From Candidatus Woesebacteria bacterium (lineage in GTDB: Bacteria > Patescibacteriota > Microgenomatia > UBA1400 > UBA12108), in the NCBI GenBank assembly GCA_018060845.1, contig JAGOVG010000009.1, forward strand, positions 1-33,005: a DNA stretch of 33,005 nucleotides, written 5' to 3'. Below the pieces are notes generated by a model. That model was not told where the DNA came from and did not search any database. It saw only the letters and a list, made by a program, of their open reading frames with translations. Numbering within the stretch: position 1 is the stretch's first letter; each line of letters begins with the position of its first letter. Positions 7,341 to 15,046 of this stretch are shown here, piece by piece. Both the position numbers and the translations under genes were made by a program.

Positions 7341-8096
7341 ATGCAAAAGAACAATACATCCTGGGGTGGGGTCGCACCGTGGTACAACAAAATAGTAGGT
7401 GTTGCCGGCCACTACTATCACGAAAAAGTCATCTTCCCTAACTTAAAAAAACTCTACACGCCAAAAAGTAACGATAATATCTTAGACCTAGGCTGTGGTC
7501 AGGGGGTGTATGCCCGGCTACTACCAAGCTCAGTTAGTTACACGGGTATCGACTTATCCAAAGAGTTGATAGCTCAAGCCAAAAAACTAGATAACAATCG
7601 CGCACACCAATACTATGTCGCAGACGCAACATTACCTCTCCCGGTCCCTGCTAGCACATTTGATGTCGCCATCTCTATCCTCGCTCTACAGAACATAAAA
7701 AATGCCTCGCTCGCGATCTCAAACATGGCTGGTGCTATACGACCTGGTGGCAAAATAATTATGGTACTTAACCACCCAGCATATCGCATCCCTAGGCAGA
7801 GTAGTTGGGAAGTAGATGAAAAAAACCAGCTGGAATACAGGCGGGTTAATCGCTATATGAGTCCTCTAGAGATCCCAATCAATGCACACCCGGGCATCAA
7901 AAATTCCCAGGTCACTTGGACCTACCACAACCCAATTTCATATTTTACAAAAGCACTTGCCGACTCAGGGTGTGTGATAGCTAATATAGAAGAATGGGTC
8001 TCGGACAAAGAGAGTCAGGGCAAAGCAAAAAAGATGGAGAACCGAGCTCGTGCCGAGTTCCCTCTATTCTTAACCATCATAGCGAGTAAAATATGA
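7341..8096 (+). CDS. class I SAM-dependent methyltransferase
   Basis: A 251-residue UbiE/BioC-like methyltransferase of unknown substrate. SAM motif I is ILDLGCGQGVYARLLP (about residues 46-61), the acidic end of beta-2 is TGIDLSKE, motif post-II is VADATLPLP, and motif III region FDVAISILALQNI follows. A post-core extension (about 160-250) probably shapes the acceptor site. The leaderless promoter with an operator-like repeat suggests it is regulated. Its TGA overlaps the ATG of the RdgB gene (ATGA), so both are probably made from one mRNA; I see no functional link between them. Confidence 0.8.
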   Translation: MQKNNTSWGGVAPWYNKIVGVAGHYYHEKVIFPNLKKLYTPKSNDNILDLGCGQGVYARLLPSSVSYTGIDLSKELIAQAKKLDNNRAHQYYVADATLPLPVPASTFDVAISILALQNIKNASLAISNMAGAIRPGGKIIMVLNHPAYRIPRQSSWEVDEKNQLEYRRVNRYMSPLEIPINAHPGIKNSQVTWTYHNPISYFTKALADSGCVIANIEEWVSDKESQGKAKKMENRARAEFPLFLTIIASKI

Positions 8097-8710
8097 CCAT
8101 CCTCTACGCTACCACCAACCCCGGCAAGTTTGTCGAAGCAGCCAAAGCCTTTGCCGCACATGGTCATATCATTAACTCACCCGAAGAGCTGGGACTAAAG
8201 AAAGTAGTCGAAGAAACAGGTGAAACACTAGAAGAGAACGCCATCCTGAAAGCCGAGGCATATCTCCCTCATGTTCCCGCCGGCTCAATCGTAATAGGGG
8301 ATGATACAGGTATTGAAATCGATGCGCTCGGTGGCGAGCCAGGAGTCAAAGTCAGACGTTGGCTGGGGCACAACATGAGCGATCAAGAAATAGTAGACTA
8401 CACGTTAAAGAGATTAAAGAAAGTCACATTACAAAAACGAACTGCTCATTTCCGCACCGTCCTGGCTATTGCGCAGCAGGGTCAGCCTACTGTCACAGTG
8501 GACGGAGTATTATCTGGACAGATATTGACCGCTCCAGTTGGGAGGATGCGCGAGGGTATGCCATTTTGGCAAATCTTTTACATACAAGATCTCAAGATGA
8601 CTCTTGGCCAATTTCACGCAAAGACTATCGAATATCAGCTCGAGCACCCGACTCATCGCGAAAAAGCTATTCAAGCTGCATTAGTTTATCTTGCCAAGAA
8701 TCGCTCATAA
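8093..8710 (+). CDS. rdgB: RdgB/HAM1-type non-canonical purine NTP pyrophosphatase
   Basis: This house-cleaning enzyme hydrolyses ITP, XTP or dITP to the monophosphate and pyrophosphate, keeping deaminated purines out of nucleic acids. The N-terminus YATTNPGKFVEAAKAF matches the family substrate loop (usual form TxNxGK), followed by ETGETLEENAILKAEAY and GDDTGIEIDALGGEPGV with the catalytic acidic residues, and a C-terminal HREKA in place of SHRGKA. The C-terminal third is more divergent than usual (WQIFYIQDLKMTLGQF). The protein is 205 residues, typical for the family. Its 3' end overlaps the convergent truB gene by 44 bases. Confidence 0.85.
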   Translation: MTILYATTNPGKFVEAAKAFAAHGHIINSPEELGLKKVVEETGETLEENAILKAEAYLPHVPAGSIVIGDDTGIEIDALGGEPGVKVRRWLGHNMSDQEIVDYTLKRLKKVTLQKRTAHFRTVLAIAQQGQPTVTVDGVLSGQILTAPVGRMREGMPFWQIFYIQDLKMTLGQFHAKTIEYQLEHPTHREKAIQAALVYLAKNRS

Positions 8711-9341
8711 AATCCTCTATTTTAGTGCACTTTTCTATACTAAAGTCGCCGATTTTGGTTCTGGTTAGTTTTTCTAAGTAACTCTCAACTCCTAGCTTGT
8801 TAAAAATGTCATATGATAGCTGTCTAATATAAGTACCTGACGAAACTGTAGCTTCAAATGTTGCATTGTTGCTTTGAACACTCAAAAATTCTAGTTCATG
8901 AATAGTCACTATCTTAGTCTTACGTTCAGTCACTTCACCTTTTCGGGCCAATAAGTACCTAGGTTTGCCGTGCACTTTTGCTGCTGAGTACTGTGGTATT
9001 TCTTGTTCATATTTACCTACAAAACTATCAGCTATTGTTCTTATTTCTGCCTCACTAGGTATTGGGTGCTCGGCACTTTCTACTATGGTTCCCGTCACAT
9101 CGAGCGTATCCGATCTAGCTCCCAGTACCGCTGTCGCCTGGTAAGTCTTTGGTAGTTCGGAGAGGGTATTCATCATTTTGGTTGCGCGGCCGAGTAGGAG
9201 CAACAATACTCCGTCGGCAAATGGGTCCAGGGTTCCGCCGTGACCTACTTTGAAAGACGGGTGTATGGCGCGTTTAAACGCTCTGATCACGTCAAAGCTA
9301 GATATGCCCACTGGTTTGTACACAGGTAGTACCTTGTCCAT
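8667..9341 (-). CDS. truB: tRNA pseudouridine-55 synthase TruB
   Basis: TruB makes pseudouridine 55 in the T-loop of tRNAs. The N-terminus VYKPVGISSFDVIRAFKR and the catalytic block KVGHGGTLDPFADGVLLLLLG are diagnostic, with the nucleophilic Asp in TLDPFA. Further family blocks are KTYQATAVLG, YSAAKVHGKPRY and SSGTYIRQLSYD. At 224 residues it ends after the catalytic domain and lacks the C-terminal PUA domain found in E. coli TruB, which is common in small genomes. It starts leaderless from the promoter at 9349-9354 and ends inside the convergent rdgB gene. Confidence 0.93.
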   Translation of the reverse strand: MDKVLPVYKPVGISSFDVIRAFKRAIHPSFKVGHGGTLDPFADGVLLLLLGRATKMMNTLSELPKTYQATAVLGARSDTLDVTGTIVESAEHPIPSEAEIRTIADSFVGKYEQEIPQYSAAKVHGKPRYLLARKGEVTERKTKIVTIHELEFLSVQSNNATFEATVSSGTYIRQLSYDIFNKLGVESYLEKLTRTKIGDFSIEKCTKIEDFMSDSWQDKLMQLE

Positions 9342-9347
9342 GCCCTA

Positions 9348-9356
9348 TATGATACT
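9348..9356. promoter_or_regulatory. overlapping divergent -10 boxes (truB minus, Nramp-like plus)
   Basis: On the minus strand TATCAT (9349-9354) ends seven bases before the truB ATG (9341). On the plus strand GATACT (9351-9356) ends eight bases before ATG 9365. Only 23 bases separate the two start codons, so the polymerases would compete for the same DNA. Confidence 0.5.
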
Positions 9357-9364
9357 CTATTACC

Positions 9365-10738
9365 ATGGCAAATAGTCTTAATCTCCCCGAACCAATCAGT
9401 CTCAAAAAAAGCATTGGCCCGTCGATTATCCTGCTTGGCCTAGCTCTCGGCTCTGGCGAGCTAATCATGTGGCCATACTTAGTGTCCCAGTACGGGCTCG
9501 GTATTATCTGGGGTGGACTCTTAGGTATAACATTTCAATATTTCTTAAACACCGAGATCATGCGCTACACCCTCGCACGTGGTGAGAGTGTCTTTGTGGG
9601 TTGGCGTAGGTGGGGCAAGGCAATACCCGTTTGGTTTGTTTTCTCGACCGTCATCCCCTGGGCACTACCCGGATTTGTCCTAGCTTCTGCCACCATGATT
9701 AATCATGTTTTCCCGGCGCTCAAAATCAACGTGACCGCTGCAGTATTAATCCTCGTGACCGGCTTCATTATCTCTTCAGGCAAGACGCTCTACAAAACGA
9801 TGGAGACTGTCCAAAAGACACTCCTCTCTATTGGTGTTCCTTTTGTTACTCTACTCGCACTCTATATGGCGCGTGGTACAGATTGGGCATCTCTTCTACA
9901 GGGGTTTGTCGGGATCGGCGACGGCTATCGTTTTCTGCCCGAGGGTGTGGCAATTGGTGCGTTCCTAGGAGCTTTTGCATACTCTGGTGGTGGCGGCAAC
10001 CTTAATCTCTCGCAGAGCTACTACATCAAAGAAAAAGGTATGGGGATGGGGAGATATGGGGTAGGAATTAAGACTTTACTCTCAGGTTCGAGCGCCCACC
10101 GGATCGATGGACAATTTTTTGCACTAACTGGTAGCAACCTCAGTAAATGGGGTCGCTGGTGGCGACTAGTCACGACCGAACACCTCCTAGTATTCTGGGG
10201 GATCGGTATCTTTACCATTTGCATGTTGGCGATCCTCTCTGCTGCGACCGCCCGCGGTGTCGAGAGCTCGGGTGGTCTCTCATTCTTTTTCCGTCAGTCC
10301 GAGATGATTAGCTCTGCCATCCACCCGATTGTTGGCACTGCCTTTGTCCTAATCGGCGCACTCATGCTCTTTACCACTCAGCTCGGCGTACTCGAAGCCG
10401 CGAGTCGCGTGATATCAGAAAACCTACTCTTGCTTAGGTATAAAGTGACTGATGAGGTTAACGCCTCTAAGATGTTTTATTATGTCCTCTGGACCGAGTT
10501 AGCTTTTAGTGCGATCTTTCTTTTTTCTGGAGCCAGTGAGCCCAGAACCCTCTTAACCCTTGGTGCGATCCTCAATGCCGCAGCCATGATGGTGGCTTTT
10601 GTCCTAATCGGCGCACTCAATACTATCTCGATGCCCAAGCCTATTCGCACTCCGCTCCCCAGACTCTTAGTACTAGCCGCCGCAGCGAGTTTCTTTGCAT
10701 ATTTTGTAATCCAGACATTATTAACTGCCAAATGGTAA
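9365..10738 (+). CDS. Nramp-related membrane transporter lacking the DPGN metal motif
   Basis: A 457-residue, roughly 11-helix membrane protein related to the Nramp (NatRAMP/MntH) fold. The first helix reads GPSIILLGLALGSGELI where true Nramp proteins have the metal-binding DPGN, and helix 6 carries SGGGGNLNLSQSYYIKEKG instead of the MPH metal ligand motif. This resembles the divergent Nramp-like proteins that carry GSGELI, for which the substrate is not established to my knowledge. I therefore do not call it a manganese transporter. It heads a run of four same-strand genes (nuclease, signal peptidase-CAP, MurF-like) with spacings below 20 bases. Confidence 0.75.
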   Translation: MANSLNLPEPISLKKSIGPSIILLGLALGSGELIMWPYLVSQYGLGIIWGGLLGITFQYFLNTEIMRYTLARGESVFVGWRRWGKAIPVWFVFSTVIPWALPGFVLASATMINHVFPALKINVTAAVLILVTGFIISSGKTLYKTMETVQKTLLSIGVPFVTLLALYMARGTDWASLLQGFVGIGDGYRFLPEGVAIGAFLGAFAYSGGGGNLNLSQSYYIKEKGMGMGRYGVGIKTLLSGSSAHRIDGQFFALTGSNLSKWGRWWRLVTTEHLLVFWGIGIFTICMLAILSAATARGVESSGGLSFFFRQSEMISSAIHPIVGTAFVLIGALMLFTTQLGVLEAASRVISENLLLLRYKVTDEVNASKMFYYVLWTELAFSAIFLFSGASEPRTLLTLGAILNAAAMMVAFVLIGALNTISMPKPIRTPLPRLLVLAAAASFFAYFVIQTLLTAKW

Positions 10739-10754
10739 GCGAAAGGCCAAAGTC

Positions 10755-11570
10755 ATGACTACATTTGTTACCAAGTTTGATGGAACCCGTGAAGTTTATA
10801 ACGAAGAAAAGATCAAAAGTTCTGCTACCCGCGTCGGTGTGCCACAAGCGATGCAAGATGAGATGCTCGACGCCATTAGATCACGTTTATTTGACGGTAT
10901 CTCAACGAGTGAGATCTACTCCCTTATCCAAGACTATCTTCATAGTAGTAGTAAGCCGTACCTCGCGATGAAATACAATCTCAAAGCTGCGCTCGCTGAG
11001 CTAGGACCATCCGGCTATCCATTCGAAAAATATGTGGCACTCCTGCTCGCTGAGCTAGGATACGAGACAGTGATTAACCAAATAATCCCGGGCGCCTGCG
11101 TGACTCACGAAGTAGATGTGCTAGCAACTAAGGGTGGCATCACCTACTACATCGAAGCCAAGTTCCATAAGTCACCAAATCAGCGGACAGACGTGCGGGT
11201 CGCACTCTATATTAAGGCTCGCTACGACGATCTCGCAGCTGGTAAGACGCATGAAAACACTAAGCCATGGATTGTTACGAACACTCGCTTCTCAACCGAT
11301 GCCATCAAATACGCCGAGTGTCAGGGGATTAAGCTAACTAGCTGGGGATATCCAAAGAGCGAGGGGATAATGGACCTAATCGAAAAAACTAGGTTACACC
11401 CGCTTACCATGGTCGAGGGTCTAACCAAAGATGACAAAATCAGGCTCATGACAGCGGGAGTTGTGACTGCACGACAGCTCTTAGATCCGAAGTATCGCGA
11501 CCTGCTCCCATCACACTTTGTCAAAAACGAGCTACCACTGGTCGAATCATTATGTCGAGACGTTTCTTAA
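10755..11570 (+). CDS. ATP-cone domain fused to Mrr/PD-(D/E)xK restriction-endonuclease-like domain
   Basis: Residues 1-83 look like an ATP-cone, the nucleotide-sensing domain of NrdR and ribonucleotide reductases: VTKFDGTREVYNEEKIKSSA, then helices ending in AALAELGP. Residues 84-205 are a PD-(D/E)xK nuclease of the Mrr type, with Glu91 in FEKYVALLLAELGY, Asp121 in HEVDVLA and the Glu134-x-Lys136 pair in YYIEAKFH. A C-terminal helical segment (about 220-265) may be a DNA-binding helix-hairpin-helix. It is presumably a nucleotide-regulated DNase; target and role are unknown. No methyltransferase partner lies nearby. Its last 19 bases overlap the next gene. Confidence 0.8.
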   Translation: MTTFVTKFDGTREVYNEEKIKSSATRVGVPQAMQDEMLDAIRSRLFDGISTSEIYSLIQDYLHSSSKPYLAMKYNLKAALAELGPSGYPFEKYVALLLAELGYETVINQIIPGACVTHEVDVLATKGGITYYIEAKFHKSPNQRTDVRVALYIKARYDDLAAGKTHENTKPWIVTNTRFSTDAIKYAECQGIKLTSWGYPKSEGIMDLIEKTRLHPLTMVEGLTKDDKIRLMTAGVVTARQLLDPKYRDLLPSHFVKNELPLVESLCRDVS

Positions 11571-12892
11571 CCATTGCGTTTAACTTATTAATCTCTATCC
11601 TCCTCGTGCCCACTTTCTGGATTAGCTATACCGAGATTAGTAAGATCGTGGGCCGTCGCCCCGAGCCGGTTGAGGTAGTAGGCACTGGCTCAATGTACCC
11701 TTCACTTTACTGGGATGAGGTCTCAGGTGGTCCAGAAAAGTCTAGTACTGAGGGTGTGCTCGAATACCGCAGTAGTCCCAGGATGTATCGCTACTTTGAG
11801 GGGGTAAAGTTTAATAACAAAGAATATCTCAAGCCCGTGCTCGGCTACGGTGACATGGTCGCCTTTAGTAGCACCAAAACCAGAGAAATTCTCGAAAGAG
11901 AGGGTAAAAACGTCAACCTAGGGTTTATTAAACGCGTGATTGCGAAGGCTGGAGACACTATTGAGCTGCGCGACGGCTACGTGTTACGCAATGGAGCAGT
12001 AATCGAGGAGCCATACATTAGAACCGCCCGCTCCACCTATGGCGGCTCTAGCCTAGCTGAATGTGTCAAAGTTACAGTGCCACCAAATTCATATTTTGTC
12101 CTCGGCGATAACCGCAAAGTCTCCTCAGACTCACGCTTTGACCTGTCCTTTGTTGGTGATCAAGATATTCAGTATTATTTGCCACTAAGTGGTCAATCAA
12201 TTTACCATTCTCTATGGCGCGATACCAAAAATGACGCAGATCTCTCAGGCACATCCACTCTAAACTCTGCCGACTTTTACAGCAAACTGCCTAATCTCAA
12301 AAGCAATAAAAAGCTAGAAAAATCTAGTAGTGCTCGCGCAAGTGCGCTCTTAAAGAATGAGAGTACTACATACAAGCTAGAAAATGCTCTCTCAGACGCA
12401 GGGTACAAAAATATAGTTACGGGTGAGTTTGTAATCTATGGTCACTTTACAGCTGATGAGTTGTGGGAAAATATGCAGAATAACTATGAGACCAAGGCTC
12501 AGCTAAATAACCCCGAGTATGACGATATCGGGATCAGTGCCGTCCTAAGAGATGTCGCCGGCTGTCCTACACAGGTGATTGTCGGTCACCTGGGTGGTTA
12601 CGTTCCAGCCACCTACGAAGAATCAATGCGTGAGAGTTGGTCAAATGCCAAAACTAACCTGATAGAAGTTATACCTAGTTGGGAGAAGGCGGTGGGGGTG
12701 ACTGGGGTAGATCAGGATAAGCTGAGCGAACTCTTAAACCTCCTCCGGGCCAAGCAGGCATTGGTTGATGAAGTGCTCGGTGTCATGAGTCGTCGAGAGT
12801 GGATGAGTGATGAACTAGAGAATCGCCTCAGGCAAGATGAAGCTAACTCAAAGAGAGCGAGCGAGTTAGCCAAAGAGCTAAGTGGGGAATAG
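11552..12892 (+). CDS. signal peptidase I fused to a degenerate CAP-like domain
   Basis: An N-terminal membrane anchor (about residues 6-25) precedes a family S26 signal peptidase domain. The catalytic Ser47 lies in GTGSMYPSL, the general base Lys127 in FIKRVIAKAGDTIEL, and the conserved GDNRKVSSDSR box is at 185-195. This enzyme removes signal peptides outside the membrane. Residues about 235-350 look like a CAP/SCP domain (LEKSSSARASALLKN, AGYKN, TADELWENM, NPEYDDIGISAV, QVIVGHLGG), but the usual His and Glu tetrad is missing: GEN is GEF and the SPxHR segment is NNYETKAQ. The C-terminus (390-446) is a charged helix. At 446 residues it is about twice a normal small signal peptidase. Confidence 0.8.
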   Translation: MSRRFLTIAFNLLISILLVPTFWISYTEISKIVGRRPEPVEVVGTGSMYPSLYWDEVSGGPEKSSTEGVLEYRSSPRMYRYFEGVKFNNKEYLKPVLGYGDMVAFSSTKTREILEREGKNVNLGFIKRVIAKAGDTIELRDGYVLRNGAVIEEPYIRTARSTYGGSSLAECVKVTVPPNSYFVLGDNRKVSSDSRFDLSFVGDQDIQYYLPLSGQSIYHSLWRDTKNDADLSGTSTLNSADFYSKLPNLKSNKKLEKSSSARASALLKNESTTYKLENALSDAGYKNIVTGEFVIYGHFTADELWENMQNNYETKAQLNNPEYDDIGISAVLRDVAGCPTQVIVGHLGGYVPATYEESMRESWSNAKTNLIEVIPSWEKAVGVTGVDQDKLSELLNLLRAKQALVDEVLGVMSRREWMSDELENRLRQDEANSKRASELAKELSGE

Positions 12893-12895
12893 AAT

Positions 12896-14230
12896 ATGGG
12901 TATGAAATCTAAGTTATCACTTGTCGTGCTTTCATATCTTCGTTTTTGGGCGCGCCTCATGCTCAAAAAAAATCCACGAGCTATCGTTGTGGGTATAACT
13001 GGTAGCGCCGGCAAAACTAGCACTCGCCTAGCTGTTGTTAAGATACTGAGTACTCGGGGGGTCGTCAAGCACAGTGTCCATGCCAACTCAGAGTCAGGGA
13101 TCCCACTAAACATACTCGGTCTCTTGCTCCATTCTTACTCTGCACTAGACTGGCTACGCGTCGTTATATTGGCACCACTTAGATACTTTTTCTATCATGA
13201 GCACTACGATTTTTATGTCGTTGAGATGGGTATCGACAGCCCATACCCACCCAAAAACATGGGGTATTTGCTCTCAATCATTAAGCCTGATATTGCAGTA
13301 GTTTTGGGGGCTAGCCATGTCCATACAGCTAGCTTTGACTCTATGGTCAAAGACACCAATCCTGTAAGGAGAGCTGCTAAGCTGCTAGAGCTCGTGGCAA
13401 AGGAAAAGATGAAGTTAGCCAAAGCAGTTGGTAGTAATGGAACAGTTGTAGTTAACCTAGATAACGCCGCGCTATTACCTCATATAAATGACGTGAGCGC
13501 ACGTCGCTTAAGTATTGGCAAAGACAAAAAATCTAGTATTAGGATCGTCAAAACTAAGTTGAGCAGTCACGGTTTTAGAGCTACCTATGAATATGATCAT
13601 GTTGAGCACGAACTAACTCTCCCAGACATTTTTGGACCAGAATTTAGTTCTACTTTTGCCGCAGCCCTGGCAGTTGGGGTCTCCCTAGGGATCTCAGTTG
13701 AGCAGGGGATTAAGGCGCTAAGTTCTTATCGTGCACCGGCGGGACGGATGAGGGTATTTAGAGGTATTAAGGGAACTCATATTATTGACAGCAGCTACAA
13801 TGCCTCACCCGACACTGTGGTATCCGCTCTCTCTACGCTAGATTCAGTCTCACCCCGTGGGAGCCATATAGTAGTACTAGGTGACATGCGGGAGCTCGGG
13901 ACCATGAGTAAGCCAGCTCACCAGAAGCTGGCAAAAATACTGGCGACGAGGAGCGATACCTTTATCCTGTATGGAGACATGATGACACGCTACGCCTTTC
14001 CCTACCTAAAAAGGGAGAAAAAAAAGGTCTACAACCCGAGCACTATGGCTGAGCTAATTAGCACCCTAAAAAGTCTACTCAAACCAAATACTTGGATCCT
14101 CTTCAAAGGCTCTCAAAACACCATTTTCTTAGAGCGTGCTGTTGAATCTATTCTGGCTGACAAAGATGATGTTCGCTTACTCCCACGCCGCGGTACCTAC
14201 TGGGACAAAATGCGAAATCTGGCTCGATAA
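12896..14230 (+). CDS. murF: MurF-like Mur ligase with an N-terminal membrane-type helix
   Basis: MurF adds D-Ala-D-Ala to UDP-MurNAc-tripeptide in peptidoglycan precursor synthesis. The ATP loop GITGSAGKTST is at residues about 33-43, followed by YVVEMGIDSP and by IIDSSYNASPDTVVSAL, equivalent to the MurF DAYNANP box, then VVLGDMRELG and the C-terminal FKGSQNTIFLE. Typical MurF has about 100 residues before the ATP loop, forming the UDP-binding domain; here there is only a hydrophobic/basic helix (about 6-25). The CPR MurF annotation often covers such shortened forms, but the substrate could be another Mur-type precursor. It is three bases downstream of the signal peptidase gene. Confidence 0.78.
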   Translation: MGMKSKLSLVVLSYLRFWARLMLKKNPRAIVVGITGSAGKTSTRLAVVKILSTRGVVKHSVHANSESGIPLNILGLLLHSYSALDWLRVVILAPLRYFFYHEHYDFYVVEMGIDSPYPPKNMGYLLSIIKPDIAVVLGASHVHTASFDSMVKDTNPVRRAAKLLELVAKEKMKLAKAVGSNGTVVVNLDNAALLPHINDVSARRLSIGKDKKSSIRIVKTKLSSHGFRATYEYDHVEHELTLPDIFGPEFSSTFAAALAVGVSLGISVEQGIKALSSYRAPAGRMRVFRGIKGTHIIDSSYNASPDTVVSALSTLDSVSPRGSHIVVLGDMRELGTMSKPAHQKLAKILATRSDTFILYGDMMTRYAFPYLKREKKKVYNPSTMAELISTLKSLLKPNTWILFKGSQNTIFLERAVESILADKDDVRLLPRRGTYWDKMRNLAR

Positions 14231-14232
14231 AA

Positions 14233-14973
14233 TTAATTTACAATTTGTTTGATTAGCTCGGCCATCGATAGAGCTGATTTTTCGGCTGCTGCTATAACAT
14301 CTTTGTGGTCATGTTTAACAAATGCGAGATTGGTTACAAATGATAGTCCTAAAATCTCTATCCCCAGCTCTCTCGCTCGGAGTACTTCTGGTACAGTGCT
14401 CATCCCCACACAGTCTGCGCCAAGCAGTGCGAGTGCTCTCTTGTCAGTTGGTGTTTCGTAGTGCGGACCTGGGGCATAAGCATATACCCCTTCTTGAACA
14501 GGTAGATTTAGGGTTTTTAGCGTCTTTATCGTGAGCTCACTCCATTTGGGAGAGAATACCTGCGACATATCAACAAACTTTGGTCCAACTAATGGGTTAG
14601 ATTTAAGAAATAGTGTAAGGAGATCTGTTAGGACCACAAAATCGCCCACTCTATATGTCGGGTTGAGCGCACCTGAGGCAGAGGTCACAAGCATTCGCTT
14701 AACGCCAGCTTTTGCGAGGCTGGCGATCGGCTCAGTTGCCTCTATCCCGCTGTATCCTTCGTAAAGATGGTATCTGCCCGACATAAAGACTACTCGTTTT
14801 TGTCCGATCCGCCCGATTACTAGCTCTCCGGTATGGCCTGGCACACTCGCTGCAGTCCCAAATATATCTTTATAGCTATATCGCTCTTCGACCTCTGTCA
14901 GCTCCAGTGCTTTGTTCCATCCCGAACCGAGGATTACCAGAGTATCAGGACAGTTTTTTATCTCTCTCATCAT
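14233..14973 (-). CDS. punA: purine nucleoside phosphorylase
   Basis: This trimeric-type (class I) phosphorylase splits inosine or guanosine into base and ribose-1-phosphate, serving purine salvage. Conserved blocks are VILGSGWNKALE, the phosphate-site VPGHTGELVIG, MSGRYHLYEGY, LVTSASGALNP, PGPHYETPTDKRAL with the substrate-site Glu, GADCVGMSTVPEV and SFVTNLAF with the base-binding Asn. I place the start at ATG 14973, giving 246 residues, because the ATG at 14991 lies upstream of a good -10 box. It converges with murF, two bases separating the stops. Confidence 0.88.
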   Translation of the reverse strand: MMREIKNCPDTLVILGSGWNKALELTEVEERYSYKDIFGTAASVPGHTGELVIGRIGQKRVVFMSGRYHLYEGYSGIEATEPIASLAKAGVKRMLVTSASGALNPTYRVGDFVVLTDLLTLFLKSNPLVGPKFVDMSQVFSPKWSELTIKTLKTLNLPVQEGVYAYAPGPHYETPTDKRALALLGADCVGMSTVPEVLRARELGIEILGLSFVTNLAFVKHDHKDVIAAAEKSALSMAELIKQIVN

Positions 14974-14979
14974 GCCTCT

Positions 14980-15001
14980 AAGATACCACATGTGGTATAC
15001 T
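14980..15001. promoter_or_regulatory. divergent promoters built on a 16-bp palindrome (PNP and SOD genes)
   Basis: ATACCACATGTGGTAT (14983-14998) is a perfect palindrome. Its left half contains the minus-strand -10 box TATCTT (14980-14985), ending six bases before the phosphorylase ATG. Its right half contains the plus-strand -10 TATACT (14996-15001) for the superoxide dismutase gene. Either two mirror-image promoters or a shared operator for a dimeric regulator would explain it. Confidence 0.5.
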
Positions 15002-15046
15002 ATGCCTATCTAAGTCAGAGTTAGTTAACTTAGTAGAAAGGCATAT
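15002..15046 (+). promoter_or_regulatory. 5' leader of the superoxide dismutase gene
   Basis: Unlike most genes here, this one has a leader, of about 40 bases. It contains CTAAGT (about 15010-15015) and ACTTAG (about 15028-15033), able to form a six-base-pair stem, followed by the ribosome binding site AAAGG (about 15037-15041) before ATG 15047. Confidence 0.4.

Noticed and set aside
9365-10738. Annotation as a manganese transporter MntH
   Set aside because: The metal-binding DPGN and MPH motifs are missing.
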